DNA of 64,000 bases from Paramecium tetraurelia (lineage: Eukaryota; Ciliophora; Oligohymenophorea; Peniculida; Parameciidae): NCBI RefSeq assembly GCF_000165425.1, contig NW_001799643.1, positions 156,886 to 220,885 on the forward strand, read 5' to 3'. Positions 1 to 13,466 of the stretch are shown here, in pieces (the stretch's first letter is position 1; each line of letters begins with the position of its first letter). A program made the position numbers and the translations under genes. The notes beneath the pieces were generated by a model. It made no database searches. It was not told the origin of the DNA and worked only from the letters and a program-made list of their open reading frames with translations.

Positions 1-1
1 G

Positions 2-445
2 ATTGGCAGAATTTTGTTTTAGTTTTCTTAGAGGAACGATGGGGGATTTATGTTTGGCATGAAGATGGGTTTTAAAAGAGTTGAGCTCAGCGCTATATAA
101 ATACGGGAAAGATTTACTTGGATAACAATTAATCTAACGAATTTACAATTTAATCGGTTGATTACACCATTAAGTAATGTAATAGCTTTTTGTTGTGATG
201 AAGCACATGATAATTTTTATCTATCAAAGCCAATCCATATGGTAGACAATTAAGAAGATCTTCGTCCAAAGCAACATTGGCGTTCTTTTCTGGGTGTGGC
301 GATTTCTCCTCGAGCAGATCCTATTAGACTTGATCCCCGTAACTCAAGTGAGCAATGGGATTTGCTTACTTTTATGGAGGAGTGTTGGGACTCGTTGTAT
401 TCTTTTCTAAGGGTTATTTTTCTAAATGCAACAGAGTATGGTTGA
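2..445 (+). CDS. 3' end of an unidentified protein gene
   Basis: The window opens inside a reading frame that stays open, with TAA/TAG as Gln, from base 2 to TGA at 443-445. Amino-acid composition is normal for coding sequence (mixed charged, aromatic and Pro residues; motifs such as CCDEAHD and WDLLTFMEECWDS), unlike the Q/N/K/I-rich output of noncoding AT-rich DNA. I do not recognise the family. The 3' end is uncertain: removing a 21-nt GT..AG stretch at 436-456 would skip this TGA and move the stop to 492-494. The start lies upstream of the window. Confidence 0.6.
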
Positions 446-539
446 GTGGTTACCAGAGAACAAACAAAATGAATTCAAACAAGGCAAATAGTGAATAAAA
501 TTAGATCATCATCCTTAAAAATATGTACAGGTAGAGTAA

Positions 540-1138
540 ATGAGTCAAAATTTAATAACATTTATTGCTATTTCTCAATATGTTTTCAATTGTAAGTAAA
601 TAGATTAGGAGGAAGTAATTGTTAATGCTTTGGACATTATAAAATATAATTTCCAATTAAATAATTATCTAGAATTGAACCACTATGTTAATGATGTCCT
701 CTTTCTGTTTTGCATAAATGAGACAGAAAATTATTAAATTCAATAATATTCCAATTGCATTCTGAGTCAATACCAGCATCTCTTTAGTCTCTTGATTTCC
801 AGCCTGTATTAAACTTATTAAATTTTATAACATCAATTAGGTCAGCAATAGCTTTGTTTTTAATTGCATTATATATATATATATATAAATTAGGAATATA
901 AATTAATTATTTAAATTCAAAGCCTTTCGAAAACCATATTAATCTCTAAATCTTATATAATCAAATATTGGTAACCATCAAGAAAATTCAAAAATAAAAC
1001 TACTATTTTTTATATTTAATTTTAATTCAAATATGAAATAATTACTCAATTGTATTGGAAGAAGTACACAATTAAAATATAACATTTTAGATTTAGAAAC
1101 AATACTCCAAGGATGGATTTCAAGATATACCCTATTTG
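540..1138 (+). CDS. possible unidentified ORF (low confidence)
   Basis: ATG at 540 opens a frame of about 199 codons ending at TGA 1136-1138. The first 90 codons look fairly protein-like, with alternating hydrophobic and acidic residues and several Cys. The second half is repetitive and AT-driven, and crosses a TA dinucleotide run near 870-886. In DNA this AT-rich a TGA-free frame of this length can arise by chance, so it may be a decayed gene or noncoding. No family recognised. Confidence 0.25.
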
Positions 1139-1745
1139 AGAATTGAAATATAAAACTTACAATTGTTTCTAAGAATCAAAATATAACTAAAAAGTGAGAG
1201 AATAGTTCCTATTTTTCCTAGAAAAAATTAATTATTGAATTTAATACTTTTAATTTTAATAAATATTTATCCTATAAGACACAGTTGAAGTAGTATTCTT
1301 ATTTTTAAGAAAATACCAATAATAATTTCCTCTTCTCAATTGTTTACAAAAGTGAAGTAATTGATCTCAAAATGATTCTTAACCTTCGATTGACTCAATA
1401 AAGTTAAGAGCACATTAAAAAAAAAGATTAAAAAAATATTTATAAATTCATTAAAATGAATATTTTAATTAATTTTAAAAATCAAAAGAATTAATTATAA
1501 TAGTTATTATTAATAATATGAATAAGTCATAAAGTACAGAAAAAATATTCATTCCTTAAGGAGCGAATATTGTATTGTATATTTGATTATCAAAAATAAA
1601 TTTCATATCAACTGAATATGATAATCAATTACACCTAATTTTAATTAATTAATAAATTAAATCAATAAAAGCATTTGAAGAAATGAAAATTTTTATTCAT
1701 AACATATATAATCACTTATTTTAGAATAATAATTTGATATTAATA
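1139..1745. other. AT-rich intergenic DNA
   Basis: I see no convincing reading frame, RNA gene or repeat here; it is A/T-rich sequence between the weak ORF upstream and the stop codon of the minus-strand CFAP99-like gene. Confidence 0.5.
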
Positions 1746-4118
1746 TCATGAATATTATGCTGAGGGTAGTTGTTCTAATTATCTGCTTTATTAGAATTGG
1801 ACTTTTTATTTTTATGATTTTTTTTTTGAATTTTATAAAGATGTTTCAGAGATTTTCTACTTATACTCATCTCTTGTAATCATATTTTTAGTATGCTCTT
1901 CCTTCCATTCTCTTTAAATATTGTGCATTTATGTTCTATTTTCAGCCTCTTCTCTATGAAGCTCTTCATTCATTTGATAAGCTGTCTTCAATTCTTTATC
2001 ATAAGCCTAATTGAAATCCACTTTAGTCTTTACTAATCTCTTTGCTTACTCTGCAAGAATCTTCCTGTCTTTTAAATTAACTGATTCTATTCCTTCTTAA
2101 ACAATCAACTTTTCATTTTGTCTATTTTTAATTTCTCTTTCCAATCCTGAATGAATATAATGAAATAATTACCATCTTGTTGAGATTTCCAAGCCTTCAT
2201 TTCAACCATAGCTTTATTAGCATTCATATACTGTTATCTGAGTTTAGTTTCTCTTACTTCTGCTGCAATTCTCTACTCTTCTGCACTTTTAATGGACTTC
2301 TTTTAGCTGATCTTACTTTAGACCTCAATTAATTATTCTTCTCTAATCTTCTTCCTCAATTCTTCTTCCTTTTACTTTTTCAGTTTCTTTGCTTCTCTCT
2401 CCATATTTTTTTACTAAGACTCTGATCTTCTATGTGCCTTAATCTCTTATACTTTTTTCTACATTGAAGATAAATATTCATCTTTTGATTAGACTATCTC
2501 TTTTCTCTTTTCTTCCTCTTCTGCCTTTCTTTCAGCCTTTACAACTTCTAACCTATCTCTTAATTCAGCTAATGACATTTCCTCCAATAACCCATATCCC
2601 ATTGTTTCAGTAGGATCATATCCTTTGGTTCTCTTGATTGGTTATCTTTCTAATTCTCTAATTTATTTAATGAGTTCTTCTCTTTTAATTCTAATTTGTT
2701 CATCTTCTTATCTTTTTAACTCTAACTTTCTGGCCATTTCTAATTTTTGATCTTCTGCCATTTACTTATTCCTCTCTTATACTTTTTCAACTTGAATATG
2801 CACTTTCTTTTCTGCCTCTATAATTTGCTCAATCAATTACTTTTTATGTTCCACTTATTCTAATTACAATTCCTATCTTTCTTTCAATCTTTCAATGGCT
2901 TCTTCCTTCATTTTTTCTGCCAAGATTCTATTTTCTTTAAATTTATCTTCCTAAGCTCTCATAGCTGCTTCTCTTGCTAATTCCATTTCAATTTTCTTTT
3001 ATTATTAGTGTTCCATTTTTGCAATCTATTCGATTTCATCTTATTGTTTTTTCCATTCTTCAAATTCTCCAGAATCTCTAAGATTGACTTCCAGATTCTT
3101 GACTCTTTCTTTTTCAATTTCCTACTTCTTCTTAAGTAACATTTCTTCTCTTAGAATGGCAGCAGCATTCAATTTAATTTCAGCAGCTTCCAATTCAGTA
3201 GGTACTGGCCTCGCATACTTCATATTAAATTATAATTGCTTATTGAGTGTGTCTTCAACCTCTCTTTTGACTGTCTCGTAATTGGTTGGTCTCTGATCTG
3301 TTTTGAATTCAAATTATTTTGCTTCTTTATAATTATCTTAAACTTTCTTCTTCGATTATTCTAGTCTTTGTTTATTCTCCTCCTCAACCTACGAGAGGGT
3401 TCTTTTGTTTAAATAGGTTGGAACAGGTTTACTTTTGTATTATTCTGGTTTTGGAGGAGGAGGAGGTTCAGGTTTCTTTTTGGTTTCACTTAATTTAAAC
3501 GGGAGTGTTTTTGTTGGTTATTTTTTTGTGGCTGATTGAGGTCGTTCATCTTCTTCTACCAATTCACTTTGCTTGCCTGTTGCCCTTGAACTTAAAGTGC
3601 TCAATAAATCCTTCATCATGGGAAAGTGTTATTCGAGACCACCAATAACTGTTTCTTAAATGTATTGAGGATCGTATATTTCAATCCAAAGAGGTTTAAC
3701 GTGAGTTTGAATTTTCTCAATATCAAAAAGGAATTACAAGAGCACATTCATTTTGACTGGATCCTATTCACTTACCATTTTCTTGAATTCGTTATAAGGT
3801 AATTCATCCAATCTAAAGATGATTAGGTATGAAAATATTTGATAGAGAGTTCCATCGTTGCGATTGGTTGTACTTGACAATAATGTAAACATCGTTTTTG
3901 TGAGGATTTTAAGGAATTCCTCGTATCTTTGCACTCCGGAGAATACCTGTAAAGTTAAATCAAATGTTTACTTATTTCAGAAACATGATTTCAGTATCGA
4001 ATAACTTCTTGCAGTTTTCTTATATGTATTATTCACAATGAGAGTCAGGTGTTAATATCACTGGATTGTAGGATTTGATTAGATCAATCGCATGGGTTAT
4101 TAGTTACTAATATCTCAT
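1746..4118 (-). CDS. CFAP99-like cilia/flagella-associated coiled-coil protein
   Basis: Predicted 773 aa from ATG at 4118 to TGA at 1746-1748, with introns at 3947-3971 (25 nt) and 2147-2172 (26 nt); spliced length is in frame. Residues 1 to about 150 are helical and globular. Next comes a Pro-rich linker with FKLSETKKK and PEPPPPPKPE, then KPVPTYLNK, then about 500 residues of highly charged E/K/Q coiled coil containing MGYGLLEEMSLAELRDRLE. That order, a helical N-domain, an F-K-L-[ST]-E-x-K/P-rich linker, long charged coils and an E-M-S-x-A-E-L-R-x-R-L element, is what I recall for CFAP99, an axonemal protein. The assignment rests on this pattern and no search. Any long ciliary coiled-coil protein is the main alternative. 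Confidence 0.6.
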
Positions 4119-4296
4119 TAAAATTAAATAATATTTCAAAATTTTCTCATTCAAACCATTCATAAACAACCCACATATGAATCACTTGGATCTTTGAGGA
4201 GGACTTTATCAGAAATAAATTAGTATATATTTTTTGTTCATAGAATATTTATAAAATTTGAAGTAGTTCGAAAACACCACTTCAATATTAAAATTA

Positions 4297-4820
4297 ATGA
4301 GTGAAGAAGTCTGCTTTACAGAAATCAAAAAAAAGAACAGCAGCAAGCATTTCCCATTGATAGATCTTACTGAAATCAAACCTCAAGTCAGTTTCCTAGA
4401 GAGCCTATGTAAATTCATCCCTCTAATTTTATAGTATAGAAGAAATACCAACTCAACAAAAAGATATAATAATACACTCTCGGCAAGGTCTATTTGGAGT
4501 CCCATAACGAGAAAGCAATATTTAGAGTTTTTCAGGATTCTGATCTGAACATCTCTTCAATATTCTAAAAGAAACTTAATAAAACATCAGTTGATGACGA
4601 TGTTATGACTACCAGTTCTTAGATTGCCAATGCCAATAGACAAAATCGGAAGGACGTAATCTTTCGAATTTTTGAAGTAGAGAAACCTCAACGTCCTAAA
4701 TAGATTCCCTTAGAAGAAATGGAACGTTCTCTCTTTGGGTCTACTTAAGAAAACAACTCATTCTTCACACAATAGCTCCAAGTAACCAATGCTAGTAAAT
4801 TGTTTTTATCATAATAATGA
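4297..4820 (+). CDS. unidentified 165-aa protein
   Basis: ATG at 4297; one 26-nt intron (GTAAAT..TATAG) follows codon 37, around 4409-4434; TGA at 4818-4820. Spliced length is in frame. The protein is basic and hydrophilic, with a segment KVYLESHNEKAIFRVF and a later DVIFRIFEVEKPQRP that resemble each other in their [IV]FR[VI]F core. No family recognised. The next gene starts only 39 bp downstream on the same strand, so the two could be one transcription unit or one mispredicted gene, although I found no short intron that joins them. Confidence 0.55.
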
Positions 4821-4859
4821 ATTATTCAATAAATTATATAATACTTACTTAATTCTTGA

Positions 4860-5846
4860 ATGAGTAATTTCTATGATGAGAAAGGCTCCGCTCTGACTGA
4901 GAACAGGTATTACTAAGAATGCTATCTAAAGAAAGAAAAAGGCTTTGGAAAATGTGATCAATCAATTACGTAAATCAACTTCAAAATAATCCTATTCTCA
5001 TATACTCATATAACAATCCAAACCCTAAAGTTGCATTGAAAAATTGAATTCATCCTAATATTACTACTCAAGATCAAAATAAGATAGAAATATTATTAAT
5101 AGTTCTTTGCTTTAGGATATTGGGATTATAGATTTGGAGATCTAAAAAATGACTCTGGAGTATCATACTCCTGCCAATTAAACTTATATGATGAATTCGA
5201 ATCACAGATTATTGAATTTTAAAGCCGTTGTTTCCCAATAAAATTAAACAGATGTATCGAAGTCAGATTTTAAAATTTCATTTATAAATAAAATTAAAAA
5301 GTCCAATGACCATCATTATAAAGTAAATAAAAACAATGAAGGTTCATATTCAAAATTAGCAGAATCTTTGAGAAACAGTTCAAACTAAAATAATATGGTT
5401 GAAGTTAAAATTATTGATATACCTAAATAAAACGTATTAACAACAAAAAACCAAGATAGCCATTAAAATATTATGACGTAAAAATTTTTCTATTTAATTT
5501 TTAGAAGTCAAAATCATTAAGTTAAAAAATAATCTTTAAAAATAAATTCTGAGAGAAACAAGGTTGCCTTTACTAAACCAATTTAAAAGCATAATTCATT
5601 TCATGCAAAGGAGTCTAGTGATATTCAAACCAATTTGAGACAAAATGTAATTGAAGCTAATTATTTTAGGTTCCAAAGAAATTATATGATGTGCATGATG
5701 AAATCAAGAAAATCATAAAGGATGATAATAAATTAGAGAAGGCAGTTAAAATTTATAATACTTTAAAGCAACTGGTTCAATAACAATCTATATTCTAATC
5801 AAGAGAGGTTGGCTAAAAAGATTATAAAAATAGAATAATCCAATGA
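4860..5846 (+). CDS. unidentified hydrophilic protein, 303-312 aa
   Basis: ATG at 4860 to TGA at 5844-5846. Introns at 4907-4931 (25 nt) and 5647-5669 (23 nt) are required by frame. A third GT..AG stretch at 5478-5504 is 27 nt, a multiple of three without TGA, so splicing is likely but not forced (303 aa spliced, 312 aa retained). The product is rich in Ser, Asn, Gln and Lys, mostly without predicted structure, and ends in a short amphipathic helical segment (YDVHDEIKKIIKDD..). No domain recognised. Composition suggests a fast-evolving, possibly regulatory or cytoskeletal protein, but I assign no function. Confidence 0.55.
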
Positions 5847-5955
5847 ATTTTATAAATTTGGATAATATTAACTCTTTTTATTCTTTATAAAATAATTTTC
5901 AATATTTATATTGATTCTTATATAATAATTTATTTATAATTTATCGTCTTTATTT

Positions 5956-6640
5956 ATGAGCTTTGAACGCTATCATTCCTCGAAATCAAATTTTGAATCT
6001 GATAACAACTAGTGCAATCACAATGGAAACAATCACGTGCGTTTGAAATATGCTCCAATTAAAATTATTCAAAATAAAGTAGGAGACTGTGAGAAGAAAC
6101 GAAAATATCCTCAATTAAATTTGCGATTTTAACCAGCTGATGAAATCACAGTAACATTTTCATTTAAAGTAGACTCGTTAAGATCCAAATGTTACTATTC
6201 CTCTAAGTTTTCTATAATAATTAATTCAATAGGCATATTCAAATAAATAATTACGCACTATCAATAACCCATCAATTCGCATTGAAGAAAATAGGAATGA
6301 TGCAGTGGAAGAGTTAATAAAATAAATTGAAATCCAATAGAAGGGTATTTACCCAATTGATGGTATTATAATATTATTATATTTTATAACAGAGGAACAA
6401 AAATTGTAGAACATCCTCTTATCAAACCACATGAACTTTATACTTGAAAACGATGATGCAAAGGAGATTATTGATAACTTCTTTTTAGATAACTTTAACC
6501 TAAAACCTCATTTTTGGACCTGGCTAAAATAATTAGAAATAAAAGCCATCTAAGACATGTACATTCATTGTCATTTTGATCCCAAAAGGATAACAATGCC
6601 AAGATATGTTCAAACTATTATTTCAAAAACTCTCTATTGA
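5956..6640 (+). CDS. unidentified 211-aa protein
   Basis: ATG at 5956, introns at 6151-6169 (19 nt, at the short end for Paramecium) and 6363-6392 (30 nt, at the long end), TGA at 6638-6640; spliced frame closes. The middle is helical and acidic (RIEENRNDAVEELIKQIE) followed by MNFILENDDAKEIIDNFF. No family recognised. A second frame is also open across about 6540-6760, offset by one, so either the gene has suffered a frameshift near its end and originally ran on, or a second coding remnant overlaps it (see findings). Confidence 0.5.
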
Positions 6641-7981
6641 ATTTTATTCAAAACATGCTTATGCTTAAATATTGCGAAGTGATTTATCTGATAAGCTAAA
6701 ATATTTATCTTAAATTGGAGAAATATTTAATAAAATTGCAAAGCCATAAGAGTTTTATTATTTTAAATCAAGGTGATACCAAACTGTAATCATATGAGCT
6801 TAAATTATTTTTCTGTATATTAGTTAATAAAATAATAATATCAAAATACATTTCAATTCTTCAAAAAGGCTAAAGAAATCACTCTTAACAATCAGTCACT
6901 TTCAATATTAATTAAATTCAGTTATGAATTATCCAATCAGATAGATTAGAAAATGGATGTTTAATAATGATATTCTAATAAAGATTACAGATATTCCATC
7001 TAAGATGAACATAAATCGTTTGAGCTGTCAATAGAAATTAATACCACCAACACAATTTATTAAGTAACCACTTTTTTTTTTATCAAAACCTTAAAATTTT
7101 ATTAACCATTTTTTTGTCACTCCAATTAAATATTGATTAAAAGGTTCTATTAGGATAAGAATATCGAAATAAAAAATTCCTCGATTAAACAATTAAAACA
7201 CATTTCGCCTATGATCATTATAAATCATAATAATTTTGGATGATAACATTTAGGATATATATAGTTTTTAAATAATTTTTCCCTTCGAATTTAAAAGAAA
7301 AATAAAGTCTTAATTCACAATTCAGAGTAATAAACCCTCTATTATATTTTTAATATACTTGAATTCGATTTCCTTAATAAGTTTTAACAACATATTAGAT
7401 AATCAAATATTGCAAGAATATGATTTAACTACATGTGATTTGAATAACCATTTCATTTTTACAGAATTAAGATTATATTGAATAAAATTGATAGTAAGTA
7501 CGAAAAATAATAAAACAGTAAGCAGTTGTTGCATTGCTAATAAATTCTTAGGAAATACTGGTGTCTAGAATTGTGTTAATTTGATTCTGATTCAGTGACT
7601 TGAATTTTAAATTTAATAAAATCATAAACTCAACTCTATTAGAATAAGAGCGAATTAGTAAGAATATCTATGACATCAACAAGATTTAATAAAATTAATA
7701 AGAAATGATGATATTTAATTGATTAAATGATGGCTATTTAATTTTTTAAAAATCCTTCAAAATAAGACGGATGAGGGTTAAAGATGGTTTAGGTATCTAT
7801 TTTCCACATGGATATTGTTATCCATACAGAATTGTAATATTGCTTAGAACGATGTGTAATAATTCTTGAATAAATTAAATTTATGTTTAAAAAAAGGATA
7901 AGATTTATTTATTGAATGTGTAATAATAACTCACTATGTAAATGTAATCTTTTTGAAATCTCATTATAAATATATATATCA
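6641..7981. other. intergenic DNA with probable coding remnants at its left end
   Basis: About 6641-7060 on the plus strand holds short protein-like segments in changing frames (for example KLKYLSQIGEIFNKIAKPQ near 6700-6750 and FFKKAKEITLNNQ near 6860-6890) that I could not join with introns of normal size. This looks like a decayed gene. From about 7060 to 7981 I see only AT-rich sequence. Confidence 0.4.
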
Positions 7982-8630
7982 ATGGAGCCTTAATTTGATG
8001 GTAGTTAAACCAAAAAGAAATATGCCGTAATAACACCAGCTGTTAGGATGGCATTTATAAAAAGAGTTCAATCAAGACAGTCAACGATCAAGTAGGCTGC
8101 TCAAGAATTTGGAATAAAGTTTAGTACATCAAAGGCTATATTGTAAACCTACAAGAGAGAAGGGAGAGTGGGCAAGAAAAAGACGAGGTCTAGAAGAAGC
8201 ATTTTTAAAAATGAATCAAAGCAAGAAAAGCAAGATGAGAAATAATAACCAATTGATTCAAAAAATGAACAAAAATCTCTCTAAATACCTTAACCAATGA
8301 ATCAAAGTCAAATGAGTTTCCAATAATTACAAGCCTAATAATTTCAAACATTATTATTAAGTCTTTCAATGAACCCATTTTTACTTCTACAGTAGTAATT
8401 ATTTTATCTATTACTTTAGAAACTAATACTTATAGCAAAGTCTTCTTTAAACTCCTACTCCGTAACTGTTTTATTACCAATAGTAACTTAATAGCCTGAG
8501 AACATAGGCTTAATAACAATAATTTGGAAAGATACCAGATTCGAGATAACTAATAACTCCAGTTTATTCAAGCAAATTATTGGATACGAAATCGGATGAA
8601 ATCGGAGCAACTTTGAAGGATTTTAATTGA
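7982..8630 (+). CDS. helix-turn-helix (homeodomain-like) putative DNA-binding protein
   Basis: Predicted 206 aa: ATG 7982, one 28-nt intron at 8392-8419, TGA 8628-8630. Residues about 14-60 read VRMAFIKRVQSRQSTIKQAA then QEFGIKFSTSKAILQTYKRE. This is a trihelical HTH in which a short helix, the turn around FGI, and a recognition helix (STSKAILQTYK) are followed by a basic patch (GRVGKKKTRSRR). That layout resembles Psq/CENP-B/homeodomain-like HTHs, which are expanded in Paramecium. The C-terminal two thirds are Gln-rich (TAA/TAG runs), as in many activation domains. Function in transcription is inference. Confidence 0.65.
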
Positions 8631-8714
8631 ATTATGAAGATGATGCATTATTAATTTACACTCATAATTTAAATTCTTATTTTCGCTTTAATTTAATTCA
8701 TTAATAAATTTTCA

Positions 8715-9023
8715 ATGGGAGCAAATTCATCTAATACAATGAAACCAGAAGAAATAAAGTCAGATAAAAACGTCGTCGTCTACGGTTCAGACAACTGCCC
8801 TTATTGCTTTAAAGTGAAAAAGATTTTTGAAGAATTAAAAGTTCAGATCGATTATAGGAATATAGATGAGAATAAAGAATATGATGAATAAAAATAGAAA
8901 TTGATGAATGGCTTAAAATATGATACTATCCCTTTGGTATTCATAAAGAATAAGTTTATTGGGGGCTGTTCAAATGTGAAAGAATTAGAGGCCAAAGGAG
9001 AACTCTTAAGCTAAGTATAATGA
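8715..9023 (+). CDS. glutaredoxin (dithiol, CPYC)
   Basis: Intronless, 102 aa, ATG 8715 to TGA 9021-9023, the usual length for a single-domain glutaredoxin. It reduces glutathione-mixed disulfides and protein disulfides using glutathione. The active site is C28-P-Y-C31 inside YGSDNCPYCFKVKKI. The cis-Pro loop is DTIPLVFI, and the glutathione-binding turn is IGGCSNV, with the usual GGxxD Asp replaced by Asn. The N-terminus MGANSS fits the MGxxx[ST] N-myristoylation consensus, so membrane attachment is possible (inference). It starts 84 bp after the HTH gene. Confidence 0.93.
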
Positions 9024-9343
9024 CTTACATTTAAATCCACAATATTCATAATAATTTAATTTATATCATCATAATACTTCTTAAAGTTTATTTGTCATTT
9101 CCTTTCTATTTTCAATTCTGCTTCCTTTACACTTTTACACTTTCTCTTTGTTGATAATAGAAATTAAAGTTTTTTATTAAAAAATCTGGTTTCTGAAAGA
9201 GATATTTAAATGTCTAGCATATATGTTTTAAGAAGATGTATTTGTATATAGATAGTATATTCATGTATGCAATTTAAAGAGTAGAGTAGTTTTTTATAGA
9301 TTTTTAATAATCATTATTAAATTAGTGTCGTTATAAATTAAAT
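9024..9343. other. AT-rich intergenic DNA
   Basis: No gene, repeat or RNA recognised. It separates the glutaredoxin stop codon from the protein kinase start and presumably holds the kinase promoter. Confidence 0.5.
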
Positions 9344-10580
<1,237 letters not shown>

Positions 10581-10596
10581 TATAAGTAATCATTTA

Positions 10597-11910
10597 TCAA
10601 CTTTCTGTTTGAAATTAAACTTCGGAAACTCCAAAGTTTTCACTCTTATGGAGAATCTATTGCATATTAAGAATAGAATTTACTTCATGATACTTTTGTT
10701 TGATATTTCTCCTCATATCGGGTAAAGTAGATTTAAAAAAGTAGATGTTTTTTTATCTTTATTGTCTTTCTCTAAGGGTATGAAGTTTTTCATTGAACTT
10801 CTCATCTTATTCTTTGTTTTTAGATACTTTTGTAGGTTGAGGAGGAAAGTTAATTTCTGGTTTGTAAGAGAAATGGGATTCGATTTCTTGTATTTTTTCT
10901 AGTTCTTTTTTTAAATTAGCATCATAAAATTGTTGTTTCTTTTTCAAGAAGTTCTCTTATTCACTTAAGAAGTGCTCAAATTATTCAGCAGTACTATTAT
11001 ATTCTTAGATATTCATAAAATAATACTTTTTGCTAAATCCAATTCCTATTAAACCACCTTGTCTTTCTCATCAATCATTTATTTCAATTTTGCTTTCTTC
11101 AATTTTATTTCATATTCATATCTTAAATGAATAGGCATTGTGGTGTAATCAGATTTACTACGTACTTCTCTATTAAAATTTTCAGTAGAGTCTGATTGTA
11201 CTTCATTAACATATTTATACTAAGTAGTTTTTTCATTAACATCATCTGGTTTGTCTTCTATTTCCTCATCGTATTCAAACTTAATTTTGGTTTTTTTTTT
11301 TAATTTATTTAATTTCTAAAGAGGCGGATAATCGCTTGAACTTTGAGTGGATTGATCTTTTTATTTGATAAAGTTGTTAAGTTCAAAGTGATGTTTCAAC
11401 CCCGACTCATAAATTTTAAGGGTTTCTTTTGATAAAATTGGTTTTTCCCAAAGTTTCTTCTCTTCTTCATTCTAGTACTTTTCTTGTTTCTCTTTAATTA
11501 CGCATTGCTTCCGTTTTTCCCATTTGAAGAGTCTTTCCACTACTTCTTTCTGCTCAGATTGTGATTGATGATGTTTATTTTCTATAGTAAAGTGAGATAC
11601 AGTGCTAATTAAATCCTTTTACTTAATTTGATATTTCTATAAAGGTGAGGTACTTGATGTAAAGCTTTTGAATTTCTAAAATACTATAGATTATTTCTTA
11701 TTTACATTATGATGATGACGAATTCTTGGCATAAGGTGATGCAGATGTTTGAATTGCACATTTTTTGTGCAGATTGTCTTATGTTAAATTAAAGCTTTTA
11801 CTTTGACTTGTTTTAATCTCTTCTGATTCTTCTTTTATTGTGTCATTCTTATTTGAATTGGATGCCTTTTATTTGAAATAGGACTATTAAGAAAACTTTC
11901 TTAAGTTCAT
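10597..11910 (-). CDS. unidentified coiled-coil protein, 422 aa
   Basis: ATG at 11910 to TGA at 10597-10599 with introns at 11684-11705 (22 nt) and 11004-11026 (23 nt). The first 90 residues are Ser/Thr/Asn/Gln-rich. The rest is charged and helical, with coiled-coil segments such as KLKKAKLKQMIDEKDK, then a motif HFSYKPEINFPPQP and a basic C-terminus. The Y-K-P-E-I core recalls F/Y-x-P-x-I tubulin-contacting motifs of ciliary proteins, a loose resemblance only. It is convergent with the upstream kinase gene: the two stop codons are 16 bp apart. Confidence 0.65.
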
Positions 11911-12064
11911 GAATATAATAATAAAAATTTATTATTAATAATTTTAACTACTCCTATTTAATTTAGTTTATATATTATGAAAATTTGATATCATATCTTT
12001 TTATAGATGAGAATGATGAGAATAATAATATCTTATATTTGATTAGATATATTTTGAATTCAAT

Positions 12065-13466
12065 TCATTTCTATTTCTTTTTTTAGTCATCTGCATCTTC
12101 TCTAAATATGCATTCCATAACATCAGCTAATCCTTCAAAATTAAATTCAAATTTAGCAAGTGCATTTGGAAATTATGCAAAGGCTGATCCTTTAGCAATC
12201 AAGTATTGTTTTCCAAATTAATAAAATTAATAGACGATGTGAGCATCGTCATGAGGATTTTTAAAATCATCTATTTCATCTTGCTAAATAAGCTCCTGTA
12301 ACAAATCCCTTGCATTTGGTTAATCTTCGACTAGTTCATCTAGGCCTAGAGATTTAAGGAAAGCATCCACATCTTCCATATTTTTAAATTGTAAATGAAA
12401 TTTTGAGTGCTTAAAAAGGAGTGGGAATGTAAAGGCTTATTTATATTTCGAAAGGACCTTTTTTTATTACATTTTCTTTGATTGAGCTTGTTAAAGCATA
12501 AAAAGCCCCAAATTGAATACCTTTTTAGCAAGAGATGAATTAAATTTAGTTTTGAATTCAACCAAGAAACCTTCTAGTAAATACTTGATAAAAATTTAAT
12601 TCTTTTTCATCATCTTTTTCAATCCATTTTTTACACCAACACTTAACTCAACCTAAACCTCAACATCCTCACCCAATTATTCAGAAAAAGGAGTATATTA
12701 GGTCTCAATAAAGTCTTAGACTAAGGGATGTTTGACTGTAAATTGGATAATGAGCTAGAATAATAAATAAATTAATTACACTATCTGTATTTGATGAAAC
12801 CTACAAGTCACACTTTGAAAGAAATTCAACCATTTCTTAGGATTCTGGAGATTCGTCCTTTTATAATTTTTACAAAAACTCAGCGTATAATTATTAAAAC
12901 TTCTGTTTAGCTGTTTCAGGTTACAGAGCACGAATTATCAAGGTCACATCGAAAAACTTTCCTGGATTTAATTAGATTCCTTTTAATAACTTATTTTCAT
13001 TATTTAAAGCTTCTGCAATTCCTTTACCATTATATAAAATTGTGCTGTCAACTCTTAAATGACAGGGTTAATCACCATAATTTATTGCCCAATAGTGATG
13101 ATCAAATGTATTATCTTATTTCTCAAAGATAGAAATCCCAAATCTTGTGAATTATGAGTTAACCTTCTTAAGTAAATTCATTAGCTTCAGTTTAGTAAAT
13201 ACTAGTTTTTCTAAATGTCCATTTTTTCCGAATTGCCACCAATTCCAAAACTCATCAAACGATATCTGACCATCTTTATTTATATCTACAACTGACATTA
13301 ACTAGAAGATAAAAAATAACCATACCTTATCAACCTCTTCTTTGCTGAGTTCTTAATTGAGTTATTAGGCTATTGCATGAAGCTCTGACTTATCTACAAA
13401 TCCACTTCCATCTTTATCGAAGCTCTTAAAGACTTAATGTAACTCAGTTTTGCTTTATCCTATCAT
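12065..13466 (-). CDS. EF-hand calcium-binding protein, 450 aa
   Basis: ATG 13466 to TGA 12065-12067. Introns are at 13302-13325 (24 nt; a multiple of three, but splicing it joins the EF-hand helices cleanly) and 12755-12779 (25 nt). Two paired canonical EF-hands lie near the N-terminus, with loops DKDGSGFVDKSE (about residues 20-31) and DINKDGQISFDE (about 56-67); all oxygen-ligand positions are filled, so Ca2+ binding is likely. The remaining ~380 residues have no domain I recognise: an alpha/beta-looking middle part (RVDSTILYNGKGIAEAL) and an acidic, hydrophobic C-terminus (CIFREDADD). Probably a Ca2+-responsive cytosolic protein; partner unknown. Confidence 0.8.

Noticed and set aside
870-886. 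TA dinucleotide run as a functional microsatellite
   Set aside because: Short TA runs are expected in DNA this AT-rich and a similar one occurs after HSP70.
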